Below, in pieces: positions 25,059 to 34,784 of a stretch of DNA of 64,000 bases. Origin of the DNA: Lachnoanaerobaculum umeaense (GTDB lineage: Bacteria; Bacillota; Clostridia; Lachnospirales; Lachnospiraceae). A program made the translations under genes and the position numbers. The notes below the pieces were generated by a model. The model did not search any database, had not been told where the DNA came from, and worked only from the letters and a program-made list of their open reading frames with translations. The stretch's first letter is position 1; the number at the start of each line of letters is the position of its first letter. The stretch covers positions 1,054,001-1,118,000 of the forward strand of contig NZ_CP032364.1 in the NCBI RefSeq assembly GCF_003589745.1. The letters run 5' to 3'.

Positions 25059-26324
25059 ATGGATAGAGTAATACTTGGAGATGGATGCTTTGTAGATGAT
25101 GCTATTGGTACATTCAGACCAAATAATAATCAAATAGTAGTAGGATGTTCAGGAACAGGCAAGTCTATGTCAGTAATGCTTCCAACGATACTGGATATGA
25201 ATGAAAGCAGTATGATAGGAACTTACTCAAAAGCCGGAGAGGCAAGGAGAATTGCAGAATACAAAAGAATAAGAGGATATAGGTCATATATTTGTGATTT
25301 AACAGCTCCGGAAAAAAGTACCGTAGGATTTGATCCGTTGAGATTTGTAACAAGTTATCTGGATGTAGAAGACTTATCAAAAAATATAGTTCTGGCAGAT
25401 CCGGATTCTAAGAATGCAAGAGATATTTACTGGAATGACAGTGCAGTATCTCTTCTAAACTCTTTGATACTTGCTACATTGATGACAAAAGATAATGCGA
25501 ATATGGCAGATGTAGTAGAATTATTTGATAACCTTACACTTAGTGAGAGTGGAAAAGGAATACTTACTTCTTTAGATGACTACTACAAAAAAATAAGAGC
25601 GAAAGCAGGTAACTGTCAGGCAGTTACATTGTTTTCTGATTATCAGCAACTACCATATAATACAGCCGGTTGTGTTAGAGATACATTAGCAAAAGCTCTA
25701 AGAAGATTGTTTCCGGAACCTATCAAAAAATTGATGCGTAAGAGGGAACAAATTGACTTTGAGAAGATTGCAACAGAAAAAACATCTCTTATTATCATTA
25801 CTTCTCCGGTTAATGTGTCACTGTATCTATTTGCAAATCTTTTGTTTAGTTCGGCAATTAAACAACTTTTAGAGTATGCAGAAGAATGCTATAATCAAAG
25901 ACTTCCTATACCGGTAAGGTTAATGTTTGATGATTTTGCATGTGCTGCAAAGATAAATGATTATTCAAAACATATTGCAATATTTAGAGCGGCCGGTTTA
26001 AGTGCAATGATGCTTTTGCAGAGTGAAGATCAGCTTAGAGAATTATATTCAGACGCAGAAGCTACAAATATACTCAATAATTGTTCGTGTTATGTATATT
26101 TTCCCGGAGGTATGGATCTCACGACCTGTAGGAATGTTTCTCAGAGATTGGATGTACCGGTTACAGATATAATGTATGCTCCGACAGGAAAAGTTATAGT
26201 AATGCAGTCCGGGAAAAAACCGGTAACAGTTCCAAGATATGATATTTTGAAAAGTAAGGAATATAATAAATTTATTACAATGACAGGCAGAAATAATAGA
26301 GAAATAAACTATAAAGAAAATTAA
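25059..26324 (+). CDS. VirD4/TraG-like P-loop ATPase without membrane anchor
   Basis: 421 residues, starting at ATG 25059 behind GAGGAGG. Walker A is GCSGTGKS at 29-36, with the Walker B-like RLMFDDFA near 287-294. The TIL...YSKAGEARRIAE segment, the FRAAGLSAMMLLQSEDQLRE sensor region and NNCSCYVYFPGG all match type IV coupling proteins. Unlike real coupling proteins there are no N-terminal transmembrane helices, and no relaxase or T4SS genes are in the window. A soluble hexameric motor that moves DNA or protein is therefore more likely than a conjugation pump. Confidence 0.85.
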   Translation: MDRVILGDGCFVDDAIGTFRPNNNQIVVGCSGTGKSMSVMLPTILDMNESSMIGTYSKAGEARRIAEYKRIRGYRSYICDLTAPEKSTVGFDPLRFVTSYLDVEDLSKNIVLADPDSKNARDIYWNDSAVSLLNSLILATLMTKDNANMADVVELFDNLTLSESGKGILTSLDDYYKKIRAKAGNCQAVTLFSDYQQLPYNTAGCVRDTLAKALRRLFPEPIKKLMRKREQIDFEKIATEKTSLIIITSPVNVSLYLFANLLFSSAIKQLLEYAEECYNQRLPIPVRLMFDDFACAAKINDYSKHIAIFRAAGLSAMMLLQSEDQLRELYSDAEATNILNNCSCYVYFPGGMDLTTCRNVSQRLDVPVTDIMYAPTGKVIVMQSGKKPVTVPRYDILKSKEYNKFITMTGRNNREINYKEN

Positions 26325-26348
26325 ATTATAAGAGGTCGATAAATTAGA

Positions 26349-26516
26349 ATGAAGCATGAAATATTTGTAAATGAACTTCGTAAAAAAATGAAAACAAGTG
26401 AAATTAATGTAAATAAACAATATAACACCAGTCAAAATAGACCTAGTTTGGAAGAAATACTTAGGACAAAGTTTAATGAATTATTTTATGATACAGATGA
26501 TGATAATAATGATTGA
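26349..26516 (+). CDS. Small acidic-tailed protein
   Basis: A 55-codon frame 24 bases after the ATPase gene, with a GAGG element upstream. It starts MKHEIFVNELRKKMKTSE and ends in a run of acidic residues (DTDDDNND). It could be a small adaptor, inhibitor or antitoxin-like partner of the operon. No family recognised. Support comes from position, a plausible ribosome binding site and coding-like composition. Confidence 0.45.
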   Translation: MKHEIFVNELRKKMKTSEINVNKQYNTSQNRPSLEEILRTKFNELFYDTDDDNND

Positions 26517-26553
26517 ATAATATAAAAATAAGTTTAGCCAACTTGTACGTAAC

Positions 26554-26581
26554 TTGACAATTTGAAAATAAAAAATATACT
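26554..26581 (+). promoter_or_regulatory. Promoter for metY
   Basis: TTGACA (26554-26559) and TATACT (26576-26581) with a 16-base spacer lie 31 bases upstream of the metY start. No SAM riboswitch or T-box is visible in the short leader. Confidence 0.7.
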
Positions 26582-26612
26582 ATATACTAACTAGAATAAA
26601 GGAGATATATTA

Positions 26613-27890
26613 ATGTCAAATTACAATATAAATACAATATGTGTACAAGGCGGTTATGAGCCTAAAAATGGAGAGCCAAGAGTGCTTCCAATAGTACAGT
26701 CTACAACTTTTAAATATGAGTCATCACAGCAGATGGGAAATCTATTCGATTTAAAGGAAGCAGGATACTTCTATACAAGACTTGCAAATCCTACAAATGA
26801 TGCTGTAGCAAATAAGATATGTCAGCTTGAAGGCGGTGCGGCTGCTATATTGACATCATCCGGACAAGCTGCCAACTTCTATGCCATATTAAATATAGCA
26901 GGTGCAGGTGATCATGTTATCGCATCTTCAGCTATCTATGGAGGAACTTACAATTTGATAGCTAATACAATGAAGAATATGGGTATAGAAGCTACATTTG
27001 TGGATCCGGATATTTTGCCAGAAGAGCTTGAAAGTAAGTTCAAACCAAATACAAAGCTGGTTTTTGGTGAAATTTTATCTAATCCTTCACTTAAAGTTCT
27101 AGATATAGAAAAGTTTGCAAATGCAGCACATAAGGCAGGTGTGCCTTTAATAGTTGATAATACATTCCCTACTCCTATCTTTTGCAGACCTTTTGAGTGG
27201 GGAGTTGATATAGTTACACATTCAACTTCAAAATATATGAATGGTTCAGCAAATGCTGTAGGTGGAGCAGTTGTAGACTCAGGAAATTTCGACTGGGAAA
27301 AATACAGTGAAAAATTCCCCGGGCTTACAACTCCGGATGAAACATATCATGGAGTAGTATATACAAAAAGCTTTGGTAAGGCTGCATATATTACAAAGAT
27401 GACTACTAATTTAATGCGTGATTTGGGGGCAATACCTTCACCACAGAATTCATTCTATCTTGGATTTGGTATGGAAACATTACATTTGAGAATGGAAAGA
27501 CATTATGAAAATGCTTTAGCTATTGCTAAATATTTAGAAAAGCATCCTAAGATATCTTGGGTTTCATTCCCGGGACTTGAAAATGATAGTCAGTATGCTT
27601 TGGCACAAAAATATCTTCCAAAAGGAACTTGTGGAGTTGTATCATTTGGTATTGCAGGTGGCAGAGAAGCAGCAGTTAAATTCATGGATTCGTTAAGACT
27701 GGCAGCTATAGTTACTCATGTGGCAGATGCAAGAACCTGTGTACTACATCCTGCATCAACTACACATAGACAGATGAATGATGAAGAACTTGTGGCAGCA
27801 GGAGTATCACCTGATCTTATAAGAATTTCTGTGGGTATAGAAGATGTTCGTGACTTAATAGCTGATATTGAACAGGCATTGGAAAAGTAA
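26613..27890 (+). CDS. metY: O-acetylhomoserine sulfhydrylase (aminocarboxypropyltransferase)
   Basis: A 425-residue PLP enzyme of the Cys/Met metabolism family that makes homocysteine (or methionine) from O-acetylhomoserine and sulfide or methanethiol in the cytoplasm. Seen: the N-terminal TICVQGGYEPKNGEPRVLPI, the YTRLANPTNDAVANKICQLE cofactor-phosphate region, IVDNTFPTPIFCRPFEWG, and the PLP lysine in HSTSKYMNGSANAVGGAVV. Length is normal for MetY. It has its own promoter and an AAAGGAG site. The following peptidase gene begins 19 bases after its stop. Confidence 0.95.
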   Translation: MSNYNINTICVQGGYEPKNGEPRVLPIVQSTTFKYESSQQMGNLFDLKEAGYFYTRLANPTNDAVANKICQLEGGAAAILTSSGQAANFYAILNIAGAGDHVIASSAIYGGTYNLIANTMKNMGIEATFVDPDILPEELESKFKPNTKLVFGEILSNPSLKVLDIEKFANAAHKAGVPLIVDNTFPTPIFCRPFEWGVDIVTHSTSKYMNGSANAVGGAVVDSGNFDWEKYSEKFPGLTTPDETYHGVVYTKSFGKAAYITKMTTNLMRDLGAIPSPQNSFYLGFGMETLHLRMERHYENALAIAKYLEKHPKISWVSFPGLENDSQYALAQKYLPKGTCGVVSFGIAGGREAAVKFMDSLRLAAIVTHVADARTCVLHPASTTHRQMNDEELVAAGVSPDLIRISVGIEDVRDLIADIEQALEK

Positions 27891-27909
27891 ATTTAAAGAA
27901 AGTGAAAAT

Positions 27910-29406
27910 ATGAATACAAAAGAAAAATTTAAAAAGTATCAGGACTGGTTATTTAAATGTTCTGCATACCAGATGGCGTTAAATATTATTGGAATTGATA
28001 AGCAGACGGTTGCACCAAGTGCAGGAGCTGCTTATAGAGATGAGAGATCTGCCTATTTGGCAGGAGAACTCTTTAGCTTAGAAACAGATAAAGAAATAGT
28101 TGATTTATTGAAAGATTTAAAAGATGATCCTGAGGTAAATGATGAGGAAAGACGTGCTATAGAACTTTATTATAAAAGAGCTTTGGATACTGTTTGCATA
28201 CCTAAGGAAGAGTTTGTGGCTTTTAAAAAGCTTTGTGATGAGTCATTCGATGCATGGATGCTAGCAAAATCAAAGGCTGACTATTCTATATTTGAGCCAT
28301 ATTTAAAGAGAGTAATAGAGAGTCAAAAAAAGTTATACGGTTATAGAAGCAGTGATAAGAGCATATATAATCAGATGCTTGATGATTTTGAGCCGGGTAT
28401 GGATGAGGAAAAATATGATGCATTCTTTAATGCATTAAAGGAGAGACTAGTTCCGCTTATAAAGAAGGTAACAAAGGCAAAACAGATTAAAGAGGATTTC
28501 CTACATCAAAGCTTCCCTATAGAAGATCAAAAGAAATTTATGGATGATTTACTCAAGTACTTACATTTTGATTCTTCATGGGGGTATCAAAATGAGTCTG
28601 AGCATCCATTCACTTCCTGGACATGTCAAAATGACTGCCGTACAACTACAAAGTATCTGGATTCAAATGTGGCATCAGCTATTTTATCCACTGTACATGA
28701 AGTAGGACATGCATATTATGAGCATAATACCAATCCAAAATATGATGGAATGATCCTATCAGAAGGTATATCTTCAGGAATGCATGAATCACAGTCACGT
28801 TTATGTGAGAACTATCTTGGACGTACTATGGCTTTTTGGAAATATAATTATCCGAAGTTACAGGCATACTTCCCTAAGCAGTTAGGTGAAGTAAGTTTGG
28901 AAGATTTTTATAAGGCAATCAATGTCTCTAAGCCTTCATTTGTCCGTACGGAAGCAGATGAGCTCACATATCCATTGCATGTTATGATTCGCTATGAAAT
29001 AGAAAAGGGATTGTTTAATGGTACTATTTCTACAGAAGGACTTGATAAAACCTGGAATGCTAAATATAAGGAATATTTGGGAATAGATGTACCTAATGAT
29101 AAACTTGGTATCTTACAGGATGTGCACTGGTCAGATGGAAGCTTCGGATATTTCCCAACATATGCACTTGGAACAGCATTTGCAGCACAGTATGTACATG
29201 CAATGAAAAAGGATCTGGATGTAGATAAATTACTTGAAAACAATAAATTTGATGAAGTGATGAATTGGTTAAAAGAAAATATTCATACCTATGGCTTTCG
29301 CTATGAGGCACCTGAGCTTATGAAGATGGTAACAGGAGAAGAATTTAATGTAAACTACTTCCTAGACTATATTGAAGAGAAATATACAAGGCTATATCAG
29401 CTATAG
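27910..29406 (+). CDS. M32 family metallocarboxypeptidase (Taq type)
   Basis: A 498-residue zinc carboxypeptidase of the thermostable Taq/M32 family, which trims amino acids from peptide C-termini in the cytoplasm. The zinc-binding helix is VHEVGHAYYEHN (HEXGH), followed by the family motifs GISSGMHESQSRLCEN (second zinc ligand region) and EADELTYPLHVMIRYEIEK. ATG 27910 is preferred to an in-frame start at 27868, which lies inside metY. The length is standard. It ends at a strong terminator and is probably transcribed with metY. Confidence 0.95.
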   Translation: MNTKEKFKKYQDWLFKCSAYQMALNIIGIDKQTVAPSAGAAYRDERSAYLAGELFSLETDKEIVDLLKDLKDDPEVNDEERRAIELYYKRALDTVCIPKEEFVAFKKLCDESFDAWMLAKSKADYSIFEPYLKRVIESQKKLYGYRSSDKSIYNQMLDDFEPGMDEEKYDAFFNALKERLVPLIKKVTKAKQIKEDFLHQSFPIEDQKKFMDDLLKYLHFDSSWGYQNESEHPFTSWTCQNDCRTTTKYLDSNVASAILSTVHEVGHAYYEHNTNPKYDGMILSEGISSGMHESQSRLCENYLGRTMAFWKYNYPKLQAYFPKQLGEVSLEDFYKAINVSKPSFVRTEADELTYPLHVMIRYEIEKGLFNGTISTEGLDKTWNAKYKEYLGIDVPNDKLGILQDVHWSDGSFGYFPTYALGTAFAAQYVHAMKKDLDVDKLLENNKFDEVMNWLKENIHTYGFRYEAPELMKMVTGEEFNVNYFLDYIEEKYTRLYQL

Positions 29407-29414
29407 AACTAAGG

Positions 29415-29457
29415 CTCTCATTCCCTTAAAAAACACTATTATTTAAGGGAATGAGAG
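29415..29457 (+). terminator. Strong rho-independent terminator
   Basis: A perfect 16-bp stem (29415-29430 with 29442-29457) with an 11-base loop, followed by a short T-rich stretch. It ends the metY-peptidase unit. Confidence 0.85.
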
Positions 29458-29472
29458 ATTTTAATTATTTCA

Positions 29473-29574
29473 CTCAGTCTAGGTTCAGTTGAAGGTGCAC
29501 TTAGAAAATTGGTATTATTGGATGAACTTAAGAGAGAAGGATCAGGTAAAAATACTTATTATAGACTGAACTAA
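29473..29574 (+). pseudogene. Winged-helix C-terminal remnant
   Basis: The frame reads LSLGSVEGALRKLVLLDELK, then REGSGKNTYYRLN and a stop. This is the ending of many Fic-type or AlbA_2-type proteins with a C-terminal winged helix. Nothing upstream continues it, so it is the tail of a lost gene at the border of the defence island. A second hairpin with a T-run (29593-29622) follows. Confidence 0.5.
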
Positions 29575-29592
29575 ATTAATAGAACATTTATA

Positions 29593-29622
29593 GACATATC
29601 GTTTTGAACAGGTATGTCTTTT
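29593..29622 (+). terminator. Rho-independent terminator
   Basis: GACATATC (29593-29600) pairs with GGTATGTC (29611-29618, one G-U) and runs directly into TTTTTT. It closes the lost gene whose tail is at 29473-29574. The remaining stretch to 29893 shows only a TATAAT box (29869-29874) 20 bases ahead of brxA. Confidence 0.65.
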
Positions 29623-29893
29623 TTATTTTCTTTGTAGTAGAGTGAGAGTTGCGATTAGGATTGTAAAACAAAGGTTATAAAGTTGCTACCTGAACTGTAA
29701 CGAGTGAGAAAATATTAAAAAGAAATAGAGTAGTAGGATGTAGGATTTTCTAATCAAAAATGTTATTATTGTAATAGTGTGGTGTTTTGTGCAAATAGAT
29801 AAAAATATAAAATTTTGTACAGTAAATAACATAAGAACTGAGTCCGTACAATGGGACAGAATAAGTATTATAATAAAATGGAGAGTGGAATAT

Positions 29894-30496
29894 ATGGATA
29901 GAAAAGAGTACAGTGCAAGTGCTGTAAAATTATCCTTCTGGTTCATGGAATTTCGTAAAGTTGTAAGTTTACTTGCAGCGGGGAAGACTTTAGAAGAAAT
30001 AAAAGAAATCAATAAAAAAGAAAATATATTTGGTGCACCAACTATACTTCGTTCTGAACAAATATTCAATACTGTTTCAGGAAGAATAAAAGCGATGGAT
30101 AAAAGTTTCATAGAGATATTTCAAAACAGTGATGTTACAACACAGAAACTATTTGCACTTATTGCAACACTCAGCCTTGATACACTATTCTTTGATTTTG
30201 TTTATGAAGTTATTAGAGAAAAGATGATTATTGGCAGTAATACATTTGCTGATAGCGATATTCGAATATTCTTTAAGGATAAACAGTTACAGAGTGACAA
30301 AGTGGCAAAGTTAACAGATGCAACCCTTAGAAGATTGGGAGGCTCATATAAAACAATGCTTTTTGAGGCTGGACTCACGGATAAGGGTAAAACAGAAAGA
30401 AAAATATTAAAGCCGATATTAGATCCGATTATGGAAAGATGGCTTAAAGACCACAATATGGAAGCCTGTTTTAAGGCATTGACAGGAGTTAGATGA
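29894..30496 (+). CDS. brxA: BREX protein BrxA (DUF1819)
   Basis: A 200-residue BrxA, first gene of the BREX phage-exclusion locus. The family start (YSASAVKLSFWFMEFRKVVS) and the later RSEQIFNTVSGRIKAMD and LRRLGGSYKTMLFEAGL are seen. BrxA is a small helical DNA-binding protein needed in many type 1 systems. ATG 29894 is chosen for its GGAGAGTGG upstream element; in-frame codons back to 29777 do not look like BrxA. Its stop overlaps the brxB start (ATGA). Confidence 0.93.
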   Translation: MDRKEYSASAVKLSFWFMEFRKVVSLLAAGKTLEEIKEINKKENIFGAPTILRSEQIFNTVSGRIKAMDKSFIEIFQNSDVTTQKLFALIATLSLDTLFFDFVYEVIREKMIIGSNTFADSDIRIFFKDKQLQSDKVAKLTDATLRRLGGSYKTMLFEAGLTDKGKTERKILKPILDPIMERWLKDHNMEACFKALTGVR

Positions 30497-31074
30497 TGGC
30501 AGACTTAGCAAAAAGGCTTGATGAAATGGAAGCTGAGATAAAAAAAACTAAATTTCGCCAAAGTAGCGGAAGAGCAAATGAGGTAAACTACTGGGTATTT
30601 GACTATCCTCCGGAAAATGAAATGGAAGTTCGTGAGCGGATAAAGTATCTTAAGAATAAAAATCAAAAGGGTGCAGACGAGTTTGAACTGGTGGTTTTTG
30701 ATCTATATGATATAATCATTGACTTTCTTGAAGATAAAAACTTTATGGAAAAATGTTTTGATTTTGAAAAGAAAAAAGGTTTTGAAAGAATAACAAAGGC
30801 AGTAAATAATTCTATGAAGTTCAATGATGATGACAGCATTATTGTAAATTACATAAAGGAAAACACACCGGATAATGCAGTAGTATTTTTGATCGGAATA
30901 GGCAAATGCTATCCAATTCTTCGCTCACATAAGGTACTTAACAATCTACATCAGGCATTTGTGAAAGCACCTGTTGTTATGTTTTTTCCGGGCACATATA
31001 ATGAGCAGGAACTTATTCTTTTTAATGAGATAAAAGATGATAATTACTACAGAGCATTTAAGCTCGTAAAATAG
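30493..31074 (+). CDS. brxB: BREX protein BrxB (DUF1788)
   Basis: A 193-residue BrxB with the typical VNYWVFDYPPENEMEVRERI start, FELVVFDLYDIIIDFLED, and the ending VVMFFPGTYNEQELILFNEI. It is a small AAA-like-fold protein essential for BREX, thought to bridge BrxC and PglZ. It is translationally coupled to brxA and 11 bases from brxC. Two adjacent ATGs (30493 and 30496) are possible starts. Confidence 0.93.
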   Translation: MMADLAKRLDEMEAEIKKTKFRQSSGRANEVNYWVFDYPPENEMEVRERIKYLKNKNQKGADEFELVVFDLYDIIIDFLEDKNFMEKCFDFEKKKGFERITKAVNNSMKFNDDDSIIVNYIKENTPDNAVVFLIGIGKCYPILRSHKVLNNLHQAFVKAPVVMFFPGTYNEQELILFNEIKDDNYYRAFKLVK

Positions 31075-31085
31075 GAGGCAGTAAA

Positions 31086-34000
31086 ATGCAGATTAAAGAT
31101 ATGTTTGCCAAAAAGATTGACCGTGAAATTCAGGGAGTAATCATTGTCGGACAGGGAGAAGAAACAAATGTATCACAGGAACTTGAAGAATATGTGGTTA
31201 CGAGAGAGCTGCAAAAGCACTTTGCAGATTTTTTTAATGCATACAAAAAGAGTATTGATGGAAATACACCAAAGATGGGAGTATGGATTTCAGGTTTCTT
31301 TGGAAGTGGTAAATCACATTTTTTAAAAATACTATCATATCTTTTAGACAACAAATTGGTTGGGGATAAGCATGCCATAGACTATTTTATTGAGGACAAA
31401 AAGATAACAGATAATAAAGTACTCTCAGATATGCAACTGGCAGCAAATATACCTGCAGATGTTGTTCTTTTCAATATTGATTCAAAAAGTGAGTCAAACG
31501 GTAAGCAAAATAAAGATGCTATTGTCAATGTATTCTTGAAGGTTTTTAATGAGATGCAGGGATTTTGCAGTTCCATGCCTCATGTTGCAGACCTTGAGAG
31601 AAGACTGGTTGAAGTGGGTAGATTTGATGAGTTCAAAGAGGCATTTGAAGATGAGTATGGAGACTCATGGGAGGAATCCAGAAAAGACTTTGACTTTATT
31701 CAAGACAGCGTGGTAGATGCACTTGTAAGTATGGAATATATGAGCGAAGCAGCTGCAAGAAACTGGTGTGAGAAGGCTATCGAACCTTATAACATAAGTA
31801 TAGAAGATTTCGCAAGACGTGTGAAATCATATATAGAAAGCAAGGGAAATAATCACCATGTAGTATTTCTTGTAGATGAAATAGGACAATACATTGGTGA
31901 TGATTCCAAACTAATGTTAAATCTACAAACAGTAACAGAAGAGCTTGGTAAAGAATGCATGGGAAAAGCTTGGGTAATAGTTACTTCACAGCAGGACATA
32001 GACTCTATTACCAAAGTAAAGGGAAATGATTTCTCAAAGATTCAGGGACGCTTTGATACAAGATTATCCTTATCAAGTGCAAATGTAGATGCGGTTATCA
32101 AAAAAAGAATTCTTGATAAAACAGATACGGCAGCACAGACACTTGGACTCTTATATGAACAAAAAGCGACTATCATTAAGAATTTGATTGTATTTAATGA
32201 TGGTGTTGAAAAAAAGCTTTATGCAAATGAAAATGATTTTACAGAGAGCTATCCATTTGTTCCATACCAGTTCAATTTGCTTGCAAGTGTGTTGACATCA
32301 ATTCGTACACATGGTGCCTCAGGTAAACATTTGTCAGAAGGTGAGCGCTCTATGTTGGCTCTATTTAAGGAGTCTGCATCAACATTGAAAGAAAAAGAGA
32401 TGGGTGTAATTGTACCGTTCCATCGTTTTTATGATGCCTTGGAAAACTTCCTGGATCATAGTCATAAGGGAGTTATAAGTAAAGCCTATGATAACAACTA
32501 TATAAATCCTGAGCAGAAAGAATCAGATGTTTTTACTATTAATGTATTAAAGACATTGTTTATGATCAAGTACGTAATGGAAATAGAATCAAATATTGAC
32601 AATATCACCAGTCTGATGATTGAAAATATTGATGATGATCGTATCGAACTAAAGGGTAAAGTTGAAGAAGCGATCAAGATACTTATAAATCAGATGCTGG
32701 TACAAAAAAATGGAAATATCTATTTGTTTTTGACAGATGAAGAGCAGGAAATCAACAATGAAATTGAAAAAGAAAATGTTGAAATGTCAGAAGTCATTAC
32801 AAAGATCTCAGAAATGATATTTGAAGATATTTTTATAGATAAAAAATACCGCTATCCGGAGTTTTCCGGTAGATACTCATTTTCATTTAATCAGGTAGTA
32901 GATGATAGACCTTATAAGTCAAATCAAAACTTTGATATAGGACTTCGCATTCTTACACCTTGGTATGATGGAGGTATGGATGATGCTACACTTCGTATGA
33001 AGTCAGGACAGGGCAGAGAAGTTTTGGTAGTACTTCCAAATGATGATGAATTTTTGACAGAGATGAGAGCCTATCTAAAGATTGAAGGATTCCTTAGAAA
33101 GAATACATCTGCAAAGCTTGCAAAATATGAAAAGATAAAAGAAACAAAGCGTGTTGAGATGAGAGAACGCAATGACAATGCAAAGCTTTATCTTACTGAA
33201 GGGTTAAAAGAGGCGACTATTTATGTAAATGGTGATATTGCCAGGTTGTCATCTAAGGAAGTGAATAATAAGATAAGCGAAGCCATAGGTCGTTTGGTAC
33301 AGACAGTTTTCCACAAACTTTCATATATTGATACCGCAATGGGAGAGTCAGATATTAGAAAGCTTTTGCAATCCACAAATCAGATGCAAATGCAATTGGC
33401 CGGTGGTACAGTAGCGAATACACATGCATTGGATGATGTACAAGGCTATATTGCTATGAATTCAAGAAACCATATGAAGACATCTATGAAATCTGTAAAG
33501 GATCGTTTTATGAAAGCACCATATGGATTTGTAGAGGATGATATCAACTGGTTGATAGCATGTCTGTTTAAGAGAGGAGGTATTGCCTTTAGTGTAAATG
33601 GAGTGCCTGTAAATTTAGACAATAAATCTGATGACGAAATATTTAACTATATCACCAAAAAAGCATTTGTAGAAAAGCTTTTGATGGAAGAGAGAGTGCG
33701 TGTTAGCGAAAAGGATAAAAAGGCAGTTCGTGATGTAATGAAAGAAGTATTTAATACTACCGTATCCACAGAAGATGAAGATAGTATCATGAGGGATTTT
33801 AAGAGATTGTCATCAAATATGTTAAATGAGATGGATAAACTGGAGGTATATTACAGACAGTACAATTATCCGGGAAAGAATGTACTTGATAGTGGCAAAC
33901 GCCTGTTACAGTCAGCAATACAGATTAACGGAGCATTGGAATTTTTCTCACATATCTCAAAATATAGGGATACTTTCTTTGATATGGCAGAGGACTATGA

Positions 34001-34739
34001 ACCTGTAAAAGCATTCTTTGGAGGCGAGCAGCAGAATATATTTATGCGATCATTGGATATGCTTGCAATATATGAAGACAGTAAGACCTATATTGTGGAT
34101 AGCGAATTGGAAGAGGTTGTTGAGAAGATGAGAGCTATTCTAAAACAGGATAAGCCGTATAAGAATATACCTAAACTCCCGGAACTTAGAGAGAAGTTCA
34201 CAAGTTGCTATACAAATATTTTGGATGACCAGCTAAAGCCTGTAAAGGATTCTATACGTCAGGATAGAGATCGTGTATTTGAAGTTTTGAATACAAAATC
34301 ATATAGAGACGAGAAATCTTCACGGTATGCGAAAGCTTTTGATGAGCTTATGGATGGAGTAAGTGAGTGCAATAATGTTTCGACTCTTCGTAGTTTTGCA
34401 GACAAGGCAGAGGCGTTGAAACTTCGTCTGCTAAATGAGATGACAGCAGAGGACAATAGAATAGCACTGGAAGTTGCGAAAAGACTGAGATTGGAGCAAG
34501 AAAAGAGAAAGGAAGAAGCAAAACAGCGTGGTGATGAAGTAAAGGCTGAAGCTTTTATTGAAGATGTCAAGCAGGAATTTAAGGTTCGTACTACAAAAAA
34601 TATTTCCATAAAAACGGTAGCTAAAACTGCTTCTTGGAGACTCGAAAGTAGGGAAGACGTTGATAAATATCTGGCTTCACTTCGTGAGAATCTTTTAAAA
34701 GAGATAAATGAGGATATTATTGTAAATATTGAGTTGTAA
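31086..34739 (+). CDS. brxC: BREX P-loop ATPase BrxC
   Basis: A 1217-residue AAA+ type ATPase. Walker A is GFFGSGKSHF at about 69-78; the VVFLVDEIGQYIG segment (about 256-268) is the Walker B region, followed by VIVTSQQDI. Length and layout match type 1 BrxC. It is thought to power assembly or DNA sensing in the BREX complex. The start has an AGGAGG site. The gene is intact, with no frameshift. Confidence 0.95.
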   Translation: MQIKDMFAKKIDREIQGVIIVGQGEETNVSQELEEYVVTRELQKHFADFFNAYKKSIDGNTPKMGVWISGFFGSGKSHFLKILSYLLDNKLVGDKHAIDYFIEDKKITDNKVLSDMQLAANIPADVVLFNIDSKSESNGKQNKDAIVNVFLKVFNEMQGFCSSMPHVADLERRLVEVGRFDEFKEAFEDEYGDSWEESRKDFDFIQDSVVDALVSMEYMSEAAARNWCEKAIEPYNISIEDFARRVKSYIESKGNNHHVVFLVDEIGQYIGDDSKLMLNLQTVTEELGKECMGKAWVIVTSQQDIDSITKVKGNDFSKIQGRFDTRLSLSSANVDAVIKKRILDKTDTAAQTLGLLYEQKATIIKNLIVFNDGVEKKLYANENDFTESYPFVPYQFNLLASVLTSIRTHGASGKHLSEGERSMLALFKESASTLKEKEMGVIVPFHRFYDALENFLDHSHKGVISKAYDNNYINPEQKESDVFTINVLKTLFMIKYVMEIESNIDNITSLMIENIDDDRIELKGKVEEAIKILINQMLVQKNGNIYLFLTDEEQEINNEIEKENVEMSEVITKISEMIFEDIFIDKKYRYPEFSGRYSFSFNQVVDDRPYKSNQNFDIGLRILTPWYDGGMDDATLRMKSGQGREVLVVLPNDDEFLTEMRAYLKIEGFLRKNTSAKLAKYEKIKETKRVEMRERNDNAKLYLTEGLKEATIYVNGDIARLSSKEVNNKISEAIGRLVQTVFHKLSYIDTAMGESDIRKLLQSTNQMQMQLAGGTVANTHALDDVQGYIAMNSRNHMKTSMKSVKDRFMKAPYGFVEDDINWLIACLFKRGGIAFSVNGVPVNLDNKSDDEIFNYITKKAFVEKLLMEERVRVSEKDKKAVRDVMKEVFNTTVSTEDEDSIMRDFKRLSSNMLNEMDKLEVYYRQYNYPGKNVLDSGKRLLQSAIQINGALEFFSHISKYRDTFFDMAEDYEPVKAFFGGEQQNIFMRSLDMLAIYEDSKTYIVDSELEEVVEKMRAILKQDKPYKNIPKLPELREKFTSCYTNILDDQLKPVKDSIRQDRDRVFEVLNTKSYRDEKSSRYAKAFDELMDGVSECNNVSTLRSFADKAEALKLRLLNEMTAEDNRIALEVAKRLRLEQEKRKEEAKQRGDEVKAEAFIEDVKQEFKVRTTKNISIKTVAKTASWRLESREDVDKYLASLRENLLKEINEDIIVNIEL

Positions 34740-34784
34740 ATAATATTCATATATAAAACATATAAAAAATAACAGGAGAGTTGT

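Noticed and set aside
25059..26324. Conjugative element because of a VirD4-like protein
   Set aside because: No relaxase, T4SS channel genes, integrase or oriT are seen nearby, and the protein lacks the membrane anchor. A conjugation role is not supported.
26582..26612. SAM riboswitch or T-box before metY
   Set aside because: The leader after the promoter is only about 30 bases, too short to hold either structure.
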